From contig NW_001914907.1 in NCBI RefSeq assembly GCF_000208925.1, positions 1 through 64,000 of the forward strand: a DNA stretch of 64,000 nucleotides. Direction: 5' to 3'. This DNA is from Entamoeba histolytica HM-1:IMSS. Taxonomy: Eukaryota > Evosea > Mastigamoebida > Endamoebidae. Below, piece after piece: positions 21,284 through 30,546 of the stretch (the stretch's first letter is position 1; each line of letters begins with the position of its first letter). Below the pieces are notes generated by a model. It did no database searches. It saw only the letters and a list, made by a program, of their open reading frames with translations, and was not told the DNA's origin. A program made the translations under genes and the position numbers.

Positions 21284-23089
21284 TTAAGCATGTGGGAATA
21301 AATAAGTTGTTTCGTTTCTTCGTTTTATTTCATCCATTCTTTTTAACAAGTTAATTTTAAATAGTGCTTCATCTCGATACAAGTTTGCCATTCCATCATA
21401 ACAAAATGGAATTAATTCACCATAATCTTCTATTACTTTAAAGTGATATTTTATCTTTCTTAGTTTTGAATCAAAAAAGGTTGGATCATTAGAAATGTTA
21501 GTATCCATAATTTCTTTCCATACCCCAATAAGGTATTCTTCATCTTTTAAATACCATTTATCACCAAAAATTCTCCATGCATCTTCACTTTCTTTAAAAA
21601 TTAAATGTGTTGCAATTTTATCTTTACGCTCTATCAACCATGATTGACCAATAAACCTTTCACTTTGATATGGAATATTAAATGTTTGGACTAATTTATA
21701 ATCTTCAGAAATAACTTTTATATAATATAAGTCTCTATTAAAATATAATTCTAACTCATTCCATGACTTTTTTGTTATCATTTCTCTCTCTATTAAACAT
21801 TTAACAATATTCTTATCACGATGATCAACATCAGATTGATCTCCACTAAATGCTGGAGAATTTAATAAATGACAACAAATACTTCCTAATATATCTCGAT
21901 TAAATGGAAACTGTGATATTGAACTTAATTCATAATAATTCAACATACATCCAACTAACTGTTTAAAGAAATTTATTCTTCCATCTTCTAAAATATCATT
22001 TCTTTTACTTAATGTAAATTTAGCTAAATTAATAACGTACTCAGAAGTTTGGTAACTTCTATACAATTCTAATATTTTATTTGAACTATTAAATGTTTCA
22101 TTGATAATACACTGACAACAATCCCCATTTTCTAATTGATAATACCATTGAGTTTGACACTGAATATATTTTTCTTCGTGATCATTTATTGAATTTACAA
22201 ATAATGTTAAAGTTTGATCAGATGAATATGTAAATGATTTAGGTACCATTGACTGTACTTCAAACCCAGGTAGAATAGTTACAAGTCTTAAATTATACAA
22301 ACGAGGACTTTGAATAACTTGAAGTATATCTTTTGGAAATTGAGTAAGTGTGTATTGGTCATATGCATAAAAATGACCATTAGAATCTTTTGAAAATACA
22401 ACTGAAAGAGCAGCAGGGTTATCCATTTTAAATACAAATTGGTCTATTGAAGAAGAAGAATGATATAATTTTTTTCTATAATTTGATATGTCTTGAGGTA
22501 AATCAATAGCACACGATGTAAATAAACAAATATGACTGATAACAGAAGTACAAATATCAAGTAATAGAGGAGCTATTGTGGTGGAAGGAATTATATGATT
22601 AAATAAAGAATCAACGAATTGATCAGTCATTTCAGATGACTTAAATGAATAATTATTATGATTAATATTCCATTCATTTTCTGGTAAAATGAATTCTTTG
22701 TGTGGGGTTTTTAATATAGTCATATGGTCTGAGTGGAACACAATTACAATCTCTTTTGTAGGAAAAGATTGTCTGAGCAATTGAAGGAAATAAGTTATAT
22801 AAATTTTATGACAATTCTCTGTATTAATAAAAATTAATAATGGGATAGGGTTTTTTTTCAAATGAAGAGATACATTAATCTCACGAGATTTTATTTCACA
22901 TGAAGTACATATTGGACATCTATCAATATATTTTGCTTGACACTTAGGACAAACTTGAAAAGAAGAAGTACTAGGTTGTCTGAAAATAACATCAAAAGGA
23001 AAGGACAGAGCAGATGGCATACCAAAAACGTCTTGTACCCTTTCATTTCGAGGCAAAGAGATATCACAACTATCTTTCAATTTCTCCAT
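21284..23089 (-). CDS. Possible Sec23/Sec24-like protein (COPII-coat related), divergent
   Basis: This predicted 601-residue protein has no signal peptide or membrane segment. Near the N-terminus, CPKCQAKYIDRCPICTSC forms a compact zinc-ribbon-like motif preceded by PFDVIFRQPSTSSFQ. The order is then an alpha/beta region (IPLLIFINTENCHKIYITYFL... IVIVFHSDHM), a beta-rich part and a helical part, which resembles Sec23/Sec24: zinc finger, trunk, beta-sandwich, helices. The length is shorter than typical (~750-1000), and the C-terminal gelsolin-like domain is not obvious. If the assignment is right it would act in ER export or a related coat. This is a weak architectural inference; a wholly lineage-specific protein is also possible. 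Confidence 0.45.
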   Translation of the reverse strand: MEKLKDSCDISLPRNERVQDVFGMPSALSFPFDVIFRQPSTSSFQVCPKCQAKYIDRCPICTSCEIKSREINVSLHLKKNPIPLLIFINTENCHKIYITYFLQLLRQSFPTKEIVIVFHSDHMTILKTPHKEFILPENEWNINHNNYSFKSSEMTDQFVDSLFNHIIPSTTIAPLLLDICTSVISHICLFTSCAIDLPQDISNYRKKLYHSSSSIDQFVFKMDNPAALSVVFSKDSNGHFYAYDQYTLTQFPKDILQVIQSPRLYNLRLVTILPGFEVQSMVPKSFTYSSDQTLTLFVNSINDHEEKYIQCQTQWYYQLENGDCCQCIINETFNSSNKILELYRSYQTSEYVINLAKFTLSKRNDILEDGRINFFKQLVGCMLNYYELSSISQFPFNRDILGSICCHLLNSPAFSGDQSDVDHRDKNIVKCLIEREMITKKSWNELELYFNRDLYYIKVISEDYKLVQTFNIPYQSERFIGQSWLIERKDKIATHLIFKESEDAWRIFGDKWYLKDEEYLIGVWKEIMDTNISNDPTFFDSKLRKIKYHFKVIEDYGELIPFCYDGMANLYRDEALFKINLLKRMDEIKRRNETTYLFPHA

Positions 23090-23473
23090 GATATTCTGTT
23101 ATTAAGTTTCATCTTTTTCTGGTCTAAAAATAATTCAAGATTCTTCTAAAAATAAAATTTTTTTAAAATTTATTTGAATGAAGAATAAACAAAAATTGAA
23201 TCTGATATAACCACGTCATTTTTTGAAACGTTAATAAAGGAAAAGACTCCCTAAAAAAAAGAAAAGAACCGATGAAAATGCCTTCAAAGAAAAAGTTTTT
23301 TTAATTCAGAAAAGAGAAAAACAGATAATAATAAAAAGGATAATTCGAGAATTAATAAAAATAAAAACAATAACCTTCTATAGAGTTCTAAAAGAACGAA
23401 TAAGCAGGGCTTTTAGATTATTTAAAGGAACTGAATTAGAAAAATAAATAAATAAATTGTTTTTATCAAAACA

Positions 23474-24193
23474 ATGTCTACATTAGCTGAAAGAAGAAAA
23501 CAATCTCCACGTGAAAAAAAGACGATTATTAGATATAAAAATTCTAGTTATAACAAAGAAACAATTGAAGGAGAAGGAAAAGCCTTAAAGGAAATTCCAG
23601 AAATTGCTTCTGTTATGAAAGGAATTAAGAAAGCAAGTGATATAGCACATTTAATTCATAAAGTTTTATTTGGTACACCAGGAAGTGTTGAAGAAAGAAA
23701 AAAAGATATTATGTCATTTAAAGGGTTAAAAGGAAATACTGAAGCTGAAACAATTGAACTATTAGAAAAGAAAAAACAGTATTTAGAAAAACAAAAATTT
23801 GTTGATTTAATTGAACTTTGCAGATTATTCTGCTTAGCTGGTGCATCTAAAGAAAAAACAAAAGAAAAGTATGCAGAAGAAATAGTTGAATTTTTAAAGA
23901 AACCAGGAGATGTTAAAGTTGTAGTTACTGAACGAGATAAAGTTGCTAATGTTGAAGAAGAAAGTGAAGAAGATAAAAAGAAGCCAATTAAAAAGCAAAG
24001 TACAAAAGAAAAGAAAGAAAAAAAAGTAGCTAAGAAAGATGATAAAAAATCGTTAAAAAAAGAAGTAGCTCAAAAAGAAACACAGAAAAGTTCTTCAAAA
24101 ACAGAAAAAGAAGTTAAAAAACCAAAACTTACTAAAATAGAAAAGAAAAAAGCTACACCAAAAAAAGAGGCTAAAACAAAAGGAAAGAAATAA
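23474..24193 (+). CDS. DEK-like chromatin protein
   Basis: This predicted 239-residue nuclear protein should bind DNA and alter chromatin topology. Residues ~32-150 align with the DEK pseudo-SAP/SAP region: GEGKALKEIPEIASVMKGI corresponds to the GxGxxLxxIPxIAxxL segment, LIHKVLFGTPGSVEERKKDI to the HKLLFxRPGxxxxxKxxI segment, and YAEEIVEFLKKPGD to the end of the SAP motif. The remaining third is a Lys/Glu-rich basic tail (KKEKKVAKKDDKKSLKKE), typical for such proteins and likely to bind DNA or act as a nuclear signal. The second, C-terminal DEK domain of animal proteins is missing. The upstream region has GGAACTGAATT at ~23428. Confidence 0.8.
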   Translation: MSTLAERRKQSPREKKTIIRYKNSSYNKETIEGEGKALKEIPEIASVMKGIKKASDIAHLIHKVLFGTPGSVEERKKDIMSFKGLKGNTEAETIELLEKKKQYLEKQKFVDLIELCRLFCLAGASKEKTKEKYAEEIVEFLKKPGDVKVVVTERDKVANVEEESEEDKKKPIKKQSTKEKKEKKVAKKDDKKSLKKEVAQKETQKSSSKTEKEVKKPKLTKIEKKKATPKKEAKTKGKK

Positions 24194-24304
24194 ACAATCA
24201 AATTTATTCTTTATGTGTTTTATTTGTATTGATTTATTATTTTGTATAAGTTTAATTGAAAAAATTAAAAGTTAGTTATTGTTGTACTTTATTTTATTTA
24301 TTTA

Positions 24305-24322
24305 TTAAAAATAATTAAAAAC
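24305..24322 (+). repeat. Target-site duplication, left copy (SINE)
   Basis: The 18-bp sequence TTAAAAATAATTAAAAAC is repeated exactly at 24876-24893 and brackets the SINE. Confidence 0.88.
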
Positions 24323-24875
24323 GAGATCGAAGGTGGCACGTCTGAAACACCACACGCAAACATTAGTACAAATTCATACTTCGACTCTCCCAGTTATTAT
24401 CTGGTTATGACGGTGCCTTTGAATTAGGAATGTATTAGGGAATGCTGCAAAGGGTGCAGCAAGAGAATACAGTAGAATATTACATGGATGTAATATAAGA
24501 ATATACTGAAGTGTGGGTATGACTAAGAGAAGATTAGTCAAAGTAAGACTAAAAAGAAGATTAGTCAAAGTAATACAGTAGTAATAAAATGATTCCTTCT
24601 CCCATTCATAAAATAAGAAAAATGAAATTCCTGAAAATTAAGGCAGAAAACAAACAAAGGCTTAAAAAGAAGAAATAAGCAGAAGAAGTTTGAAAAACCT
24701 TAATAGGAAGAAATAAAACAAAGAAGTGCTTTCCTCATTTTGCAAGAAAAACATAAAGAATAGGTTTAACAAAGAGATTACTCTTTTTTAATAAGCTCAG
24801 GGATGGGATTAGTCTCCCCTGAGCTAGGAAGAATAGATGAAAAATCTATTAATACTTAATTAACTAATTTTTATT
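24323..24875 (+). mobile_element. Complete EhSINE-type element (~553 bp)
   Basis: This non-coding retroelement depends on LINE proteins. It starts GAGATCGAAGGTGGCACG directly after the left target duplication and ends TAATTTTTATTT before the right one. Its last ~75 bp match the LINE 3' end, including GGGATTAGTCTCCCC, AGGAAGAATAGA and CTATTAATACTTAATTAA. Inside, AGAAGATTAGTCAAAGTAA occurs in tandem (about 24525-24580), the ~26-bp internal repeats characteristic of EhSINE1. Like the LINE, it begins GAGATC after an AAAAC-ending target. The intact duplication marks a recent, full-length insertion in the intergenic space downstream of the DEK-like gene. Confidence 0.93.
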
Positions 24876-24893
24876 TTAAAAATAATTAAAAAC
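24876..24893 (+). repeat. Target-site duplication, right copy (SINE)
   Basis: This is an exact 18-bp copy of 24305-24322. Confidence 0.88.
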
Positions 24894-25360
24894 TACTTGA
24901 TAGAATGAAAACAAACTAATTAAAGGTAATTAGTTATTCATAACTAATAGAAACTTCTTAGTAAAACAAATAATAAAAATATTTTGAAGAATAATTGAAA
25001 AAGTTAAATAAAAGATAAAGTTGTAAATTAAAATAAAGAATGTATTAATCACGAGATATTAATTGAAAAAATGTTATTATAAAGTAAACAAAATTGTAAG
25101 ATATTTAATAAATCAATTGAACAGTATGTTTCATATTTATTTAAAAAGATAATAAAAATAGAACAATTATCCATAATCATCAAATAAAAGAATCTGAGTT
25201 TTAAGAAATAAAAAATATAACAAAAAAGATTTAGATGAAATAATAAAATAAACTAGTAATTTATTAAATTAGAAAGTGTAACTACAAAAAGTAAAATAAA
25301 AAGAAAAAAACCGAAGGAAAGAAGAAGTAAACCGAAGAAGAATAGAGAAGATAACTAAAA
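24894..25360. other. Intergenic, AT-rich
   Basis: This spacer follows the SINE and holds only A/T-rich sequence and purine runs. I see no gene or RNA. Confidence 0.6.
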
Positions 25361-25368
25361 AATGAACT
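25361..25368 (+). promoter_or_regulatory. GAAC element (Entamoeba core promoter)
   Basis: AATGAACT is an exact match to the Entamoeba GAAC core-promoter consensus. It ends 14 nt before the ATG at 25383, which implies a very short 5' untranslated region, as is usual in this genus. Confidence 0.55.
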
Positions 25369-25382
25369 GGAACAAATAAAAA

Positions 25383-26300
25383 ATGATGAAAAAATATGCG
25401 TGTTTATGTGGAAATATTACTTTAAGAGTGAAAGAAGAATCTAAAAGTGTGAGTATTCCACTACCTTCTGAATGGGAATCTCCTATATTAGTAAATGAAT
25501 GTAGTATTGATATGCAATATTTTCAAATGGTATCAATTCGTCAGACAAGTTGTTGTCTTGTTTATAAATGTTTAAATTGTGGAGATGATGTGTGTTGTAT
25601 TAAAGGAAAAGAAGGAATAATTAATAGGAATTTAGAGCAAAATGAAGAAAGAAGAAAAGGATATTCTTTAAGTAAAACTTTTGGGATTTACATTAAGAAC
25701 CGTACTAATATTGAGGAAAATGATGAAGGAAATGGGGTAAATAAATCAATTAAAATTGATGAACAATTAGATAAACAATTATTATTAAAAAAACAAAAGA
25801 AAATAGATGAATTATTTAAAATTAAAGAACAAAAAATTAGAGAATTTGTTTTAGAACAAGAAGATCTTTTTGATTGTCAAAGACAAACTATCCAAGAAGA
25901 ATATAATAATATTGTTCATGACTTTACTGAATTTCATCCAACACCTAATGTTCATATACCAGAAAAAATAAAGCGTGTTCGTACTTGGCAATCTTTACAC
26001 CCTTCGATGGAAAAAGAAGATGGAGAAGTTTTTGAGTTTGATGAAGAACAAAATGAAGAAATTACTGGGAATACAATTATAATGAAAAAAGAGTCATCTC
26101 CTATTCCTCTTAATGAAGAAGGAGAAGAAGGTATTGTTCTTGACGATATTGTTCCTTGTTGTAGTGTTCCTGTAAGACTACCTTCTGTTGGTTTTGATAA
26201 CTTAGAAGTTCAAGGAAATACTTTTGAAGAATATACACATACTATAAAGGAAGAAATTCCTGTTTCTTCATTCAAACAACCTCCAAATGATTGTAATTGA
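25383..26300 (+). CDS. Hypothetical protein with N-terminal Cys-rich (zinc-ribbon-like) domain
   Basis: I do not recognise this 305-residue protein. Residues 1-75 contain CLCG, a CC pair and KCLNCGDDVCC, spaced like a CxC/CxxC zinc-binding module of beta strands (ITLRVKEE, SIPLP). Residues ~125-175 form a charged coiled coil (KKQKKIDELFKIKEQK). A long, disordered acidic tail follows with several Ser-Pro and Pro-rich points and a second CC pair (VPCCSVPV). There is no signal peptide or membrane helix. This layout suggests an intracellular adaptor or regulatory protein, but function is unknown. The start is well supported by the GAAC element directly upstream. Confidence 0.7.
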   Translation: MMKKYACLCGNITLRVKEESKSVSIPLPSEWESPILVNECSIDMQYFQMVSIRQTSCCLVYKCLNCGDDVCCIKGKEGIINRNLEQNEERRKGYSLSKTFGIYIKNRTNIEENDEGNGVNKSIKIDEQLDKQLLLKKQKKIDELFKIKEQKIREFVLEQEDLFDCQRQTIQEEYNNIVHDFTEFHPTPNVHIPEKIKRVRTWQSLHPSMEKEDGEVFEFDEEQNEEITGNTIIMKKESSPIPLNEEGEEGIVLDDIVPCCSVPVRLPSVGFDNLEVQGNTFEEYTHTIKEEIPVSSFKQPPNDCN

Positions 26301-28497
26301 TTTTTCAAGAATTTTAACACTGTAATTAGATTTATTCTGTTTCAATAAAATGAAAAAATTGTCAAATGTACTATTTGTTTAACATTAATATATTTTTTTT
26401 TGTGATGGTATTGACCATCATGTATTTAAGTATTTAAAATGAAAAATATTAAAAATAATTCAATTCTAGAGAAAGTAATTAAGACTAGAATTGAAAAATT
26501 ATTAAATTTTGATTATTTCCATATTTAAAATCTTATTAATAAGATACTTTTATATTGTTTGATTTAATACACATATAATTTACAATAAATTTCATCAACA
26601 AGTTATAATATAATAATTTATAAGATTACTAGTAATAGCAATGATGAATAATAATGAAGAATCAATAGAAATTTAATTATATTCTTTATTTTAATAATAA
26701 TTAATAATAATCAATTTATAATTATAATGATAATATATATGAAATGAAACAATGATAATTTGATAAAATAAAAAGAATAATTTTATTGGATTTTCATTTA
26801 TTTTTCATTTAAGTATATATATTATTTTATTATTTATTTCATTTCTTATTATTTTCATTTATTTACAATATGTAATTGTATCATTCTGATATATAATGAC
26901 GATTTATATTTATTTATAATGTTTTATTCAACATAAAAACAAAATAATAAATAACAATAGAACAATTTCATAAATAATACACAATGAAATTATATATTTA
27001 ATGATGATATTAATTAGCATTTAAAAGAATAAATAAATACATGATATGAAAAGAGAGAAAATGAAATAAAAATAAAAGAATGAAAAACTAAAATCTAAGA
27101 AAGAATAATATGCTATACTATAATAATATAATAAAAAGAAAAGAATATGAGAAAAAATGAAGAAAGAATAGAACAAAACCTAATAATATTATGAAATACA
27201 TATTTTTTTACTAAATTTTAATAAATAACAATGAAAGAAATGAATAATAGAAATAAATGAATGAATTTTTATATTAGAATAGAGTAATGCTAATATAAAT
27301 TACAATAATTAGTTAAGCCATAAGCTTGTTATTATAGTAAATGATATTTTCTAAAGTGATATTTTTAGTTATTATGAATGTTGTTAAGGCATTAAAAATT
27401 ATTAAAATAATATTTTTATGTCATATAAACATCATCAGTTTTAGTTGTTAAAATTTTTAATAAATCTAATCGTTCACTACCCTTTATTTATTCTCATTTT
27501 AGTTAAAATGTAATAAATTGTTTTTTGTTGAATAAAAACTTCTATTTTTATTATCAATAAATCAAACTAATTAACATTCATTTAGATTAAAAAATATGTT
27601 TGGTTAAATAATAAACAAATGATCATAATGAAAACAATTAAAGGTTGAAAAGATATTTTATCTAACTCAAAAATACAAACAAAACTTCAATATTTTGTAT
27701 AAATATTACTCAATAAAATAATATTCTTGAAATAAAATATGATTATGTATTAACAATTCAAAATTAAGGCAATTAGAAGATATTAAAAAAAGATAAATTA
27801 ATATATAAGTCCCATCTATTTGTTTTTGTTTATTAATTAACAATGGTAAGCTATTTATTTTCTAACTAAAAAACCACTTGACAGTTATACTATTAAACTA
27901 ACTTCAATAGATAAATTTTTATCTAACTCGAGTTTCACTAAAACAATTAAAAAGATGAATTTAAATATGAATCTCATTTAAAATAATATGTCTATATATC
28001 AGGGTATGTTTCTTAAAGACTTGGACTATTATTCCTTAAATTAATTATCCATTTTTATTAATTCTTTTTTATTTCATTTTTCTTTCCAAAACTTTTTAAC
28101 TGACAAATCAAAAATAGTTTTTATTTTTGAATAAATATTTTAAACATGTAACAAACGAAAAAAAAGGAAAATTGAAATAAAATGATAAAAATTTTGAAGG
28201 ATTCTATCATCATTATTATACAATGCATTAGTTAATACTATTCGTTCAAATAAATAAATTCTTTTTTATTTGTTTTTATTATTTAAAAAAATATAAGTCA
28301 AAGAAGTACCACTTTCATTTCTATCTAACTCATGACAAATATGAAAAATAAATTTTAGAGATGGGTTTGGGATATGTAAAATGAAAAAGAATTTTTTAAA
28401 TAAATTGTTAAATTGTATGATTAAGAAAATTGTATTGTAGATTAAAAAAAAATTTTGTATTGAATAAAAGAAACAATACATAAAGAATGAAAATAAA
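26301..28497. other. Gene-free AT-rich region (2.2 kb)
   Basis: No coding region is supported. A 7-bp-stem, 4-nt-loop palindrome (TGATGGT/ACCATCA) lies at 26403-26420, about 100 bp past the preceding stop codon. The part from 26600 to 27300 is built of repeated TTATTTCATTT / AATGAAATAA-like words in both orientations. That resembles the inside of the repeat-bounded segment at 1-824, but I could not define end repeats here. Confidence 0.5.
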
Positions 28498-29136
28498 TCA
28501 CTTAGAGAGAGTAGGGCATAGACAAAAATTTGTTAGTGCTAGTTTTTGAATATAGGGATCTCCACGTGGAACAACAATATCTTTTTGGTCTCGAACAAGA
28601 GAAAATAAATAAGAGTTTAATTTCTGACCAAGAAAAACTATTTCGTCGTAACCATACCATAACTTGTTGTAATAAAAGATTTGATGGATTCTCTCAACTT
28701 GAAAACATTTCTTTGATTTTTTTGATAATACTGAATTGAAGAAAAATCCATATTCAAGACAAATATCATAAAGAAAATTTAAAGTAAATGTTGAACGATT
28801 CTTAGAAAATCTTCTCATACGAGTTTTTTCAGAGACATTTTGAGTAGTTGATTGAAGAGCAAATAATTCACATTGTTGTTCTGCAAGTCTTCTAATTTCT
28901 ATTTCTTCATAATCAAAATACAAACAAACTACTTCTGGTCTGCTTGTAATTGTAATTGACTGTTTAAATGGTTTTTGTAATTTGAATCCACAAAATGGAT
29001 TTAAAATAGCTAGTAAAATAGCTTGTTCATAACATTCAAAATTTTTCATATCCTTTTCATTTTGAGAGTATCTCATAAGGTCTTCTTTTCTTCTAATATC
29101 TGTAGTACTAAAAGTTACTTGCTCAGAGTTGTTCAT
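28498..29136 (-). CDS. Entamoeba-type protein of unknown function, paralogue of 50641-51306
   Basis: This predicted 212-residue protein starts at MNNSEQVTF; the open frame extends three codons further only through a TTG. No signal or membrane segment is seen. Its core (about 85-170) aligns with the protein at 50641: NVSEKTRMRRFSKNR against GVSEKTAIRRYQNNK, then LYDICLEYGFFF against MEDILREYGVEL, and further downstream VERIHQIFYYN against LENITGIYTSN. An upstream segment, LLAILNPFCGFKLQKP, pairs with LCICLLSRWCRITIKKP. The SEKTxxRR block followed by helices could be a helix-turn-helix-like nucleic-acid-binding unit, but that is speculation. A TATA-like GTACTTAAAG lies ~29 bp upstream. Confidence 0.75.
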   Translation of the reverse strand: MNNSEQVTFSTTDIRRKEDLMRYSQNEKDMKNFECYEQAILLAILNPFCGFKLQKPFKQSITITSRPEVVCLYFDYEEIEIRRLAEQQCELFALQSTTQNVSEKTRMRRFSKNRSTFTLNFLYDICLEYGFFFNSVLSKKSKKCFQVERIHQIFYYNKLWYGYDEIVFLGQKLNSYLFSLVRDQKDIVVPRGDPYIQKLALTNFCLCPTLSK

Positions 29137-29164
29137 GAGTATCAAGTATTCAGTTATAGTTTTT

Positions 29165-29174
29165 CTTTAAGTAC
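29165..29174 (-). promoter_or_regulatory. TATA-like element
   Basis: The minus strand reads GTACTTAAAG, nine of ten bases of the Entamoeba TATA-like consensus GTATTTAAAG. It lies about 29-38 bp upstream of the ATG at 29136, the expected distance in a genome with very short leaders. Confidence 0.5.
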
Positions 29175-29473
29175 TGTGCCAAGAACTCACCCAAAAGAAA
29201 AAAAAATTCTTTCTGTATTTTTATTAAACTTTAATGGTTGAGATTAGTTAAAGTGGTGTATCAAGACCAGTTTTTCAAAAACCATAAGAATTTACTTCAT
29301 TATTCCATTTCATCTAATCTAATTCTATATTTAGGTCTCTTTTTTAAACTAACCTTAAATTCATTTTGGTAAAGAAGGTGGAAAAATAATAAAAAAAAAC
29401 AATATTGTTAAAAAAGATATATGAAATAAATATGCGTGGGGAAGAAGTTTGAAACAAGAATCGAGTTGTATTT

Positions 29474-30319
29474 TCAAAAAAGAATCAATTTTGCACAAGT
29501 ATCAATTGATGGACGAAGGTTAGAATTTAAGTTAAGAAGCTTATTAAAGAAGTCATAAGTATTTTTAGTGTGGTACGGAATCGAAGAATCTATTAAAGAC
29601 TGTGACACAGTTAATGTAGTTGGAATAGTTATTGAAGGATTCATTAAAATTTCATTTGCATCAAAAGAATAAGTAGAATTTATAAAGTCGAATATTGTTT
29701 TGTTGTTACTTAGTTGAAGAAATAACTTACCAGATATCATCTCAAAAAGAACACATCCAATAGAAAATACATCAATACTTTGTGGATTTACTAAAATATT
29801 TAAATCACCTTCAGGTGGACGATAATTTGGAGTTACACAATTTGCTTTAACTAATTCATTCGAATGGTAATGATAAGCGTTACCAAAATCAATCAACTGA
29901 ATTTGTTGTTTATCTGTTAATAAAAAATTAGATGGTTTTATATCACGATGAACAATATGTAATGAATGAAGATATTTTAATACCTCAAAAAATTGATATT
30001 GAAGTGGAGTAATCCATGAAATTAATTCTTCAAATGATATTGTACTTGAATGTTTCTTTTTAATTTCTTTCTCTAAGTTATTTGGTATAAATGGCATAAT
30101 AATGAATAATGTATTTTGTTCAACAATAAAATTTTTTATTTTAATAATTTTTTCATGTCGAAGTTGTTGAAGAAATTTAATTTCTCGAAAAGTTTGAAGT
30201 TTAAGTTCATTATTAGTACTTTGATTATTGAATTCTTTAACGGCTATAATCTCTCCATCTTCTGTTTGTGATTTATAAACTTTTCCAAAAGTACCACACC
30301 CAATTAATTGTCCATTCAT
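29474..30319 (-). CDS. Ser/Thr protein kinase, CMGC/CDK-like
   Basis: I place the start at MNGQLIGCGTFG (30319), giving 281 residues. The open frame runs 21 codons further, but that stretch is poly-Lys translation of an A-rich leader. Kinase motifs are complete: GCGTFGKVY (glycine loop), AVKEF (catalytic lysine), FREIKFLQQL (PSTAIRE-like helix C), HRDIKPSNFLL, DFGNAY, and the activation segment ends NYRPPEG in place of the usual Y-R-APE. The YRPPE form points to CMGC kinases. The sequence ends soon after LLNLNSNLRPS, so this is a bare catalytic domain. The family member cannot be named. It is divergent from the P5A ATPase gene, with ATG codons ~227 bp apart. Confidence 0.85.
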   Translation of the reverse strand: MNGQLIGCGTFGKVYKSQTEDGEIIAVKEFNNQSTNNELKLQTFREIKFLQQLRHEKIIKIKNFIVEQNTLFIIMPFIPNNLEKEIKKKHSSTISFEELISWITPLQYQFFEVLKYLHSLHIVHRDIKPSNFLLTDKQQIQLIDFGNAYHYHSNELVKANCVTPNYRPPEGDLNILVNPQSIDVFSIGCVLFEMISGKLFLQLSNNKTIFDFINSTYSFDANEILMNPSITIPTTLTVSQSLIDSSIPYHTKNTYDFFNKLLNLNSNLRPSIDTCAKLILF

Positions 30320-30546
30320 TTTATTTTTTTTTCTTTTTTTTAGTTTTCTTTTTTTTGCAATCACATTTTTTTTTAAAAACAAAAATAATTATAATAAAAT
30401 AATATAACCCTAATAAAATGTTATAGTTTAATAAAACATAATTAAAAAGAAATTTGTTATTAAAATAATATCATAAATAAAAAAAAAAGAAAAAATAAAA
30501 AATTCATCACTGATGATAAAAGAACTTTGAAATTTCAGATTAAAAA

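Noticed and set aside
24374..24568. 64-codon minus-strand frame
   Set aside because: It lies inside the non-coding SINE.
30320..30382. N-terminal extension of the CMGC kinase
   Set aside because: It encodes a Lys/Arg run from an A-rich leader; the kinase domain begins right after the next ATG.
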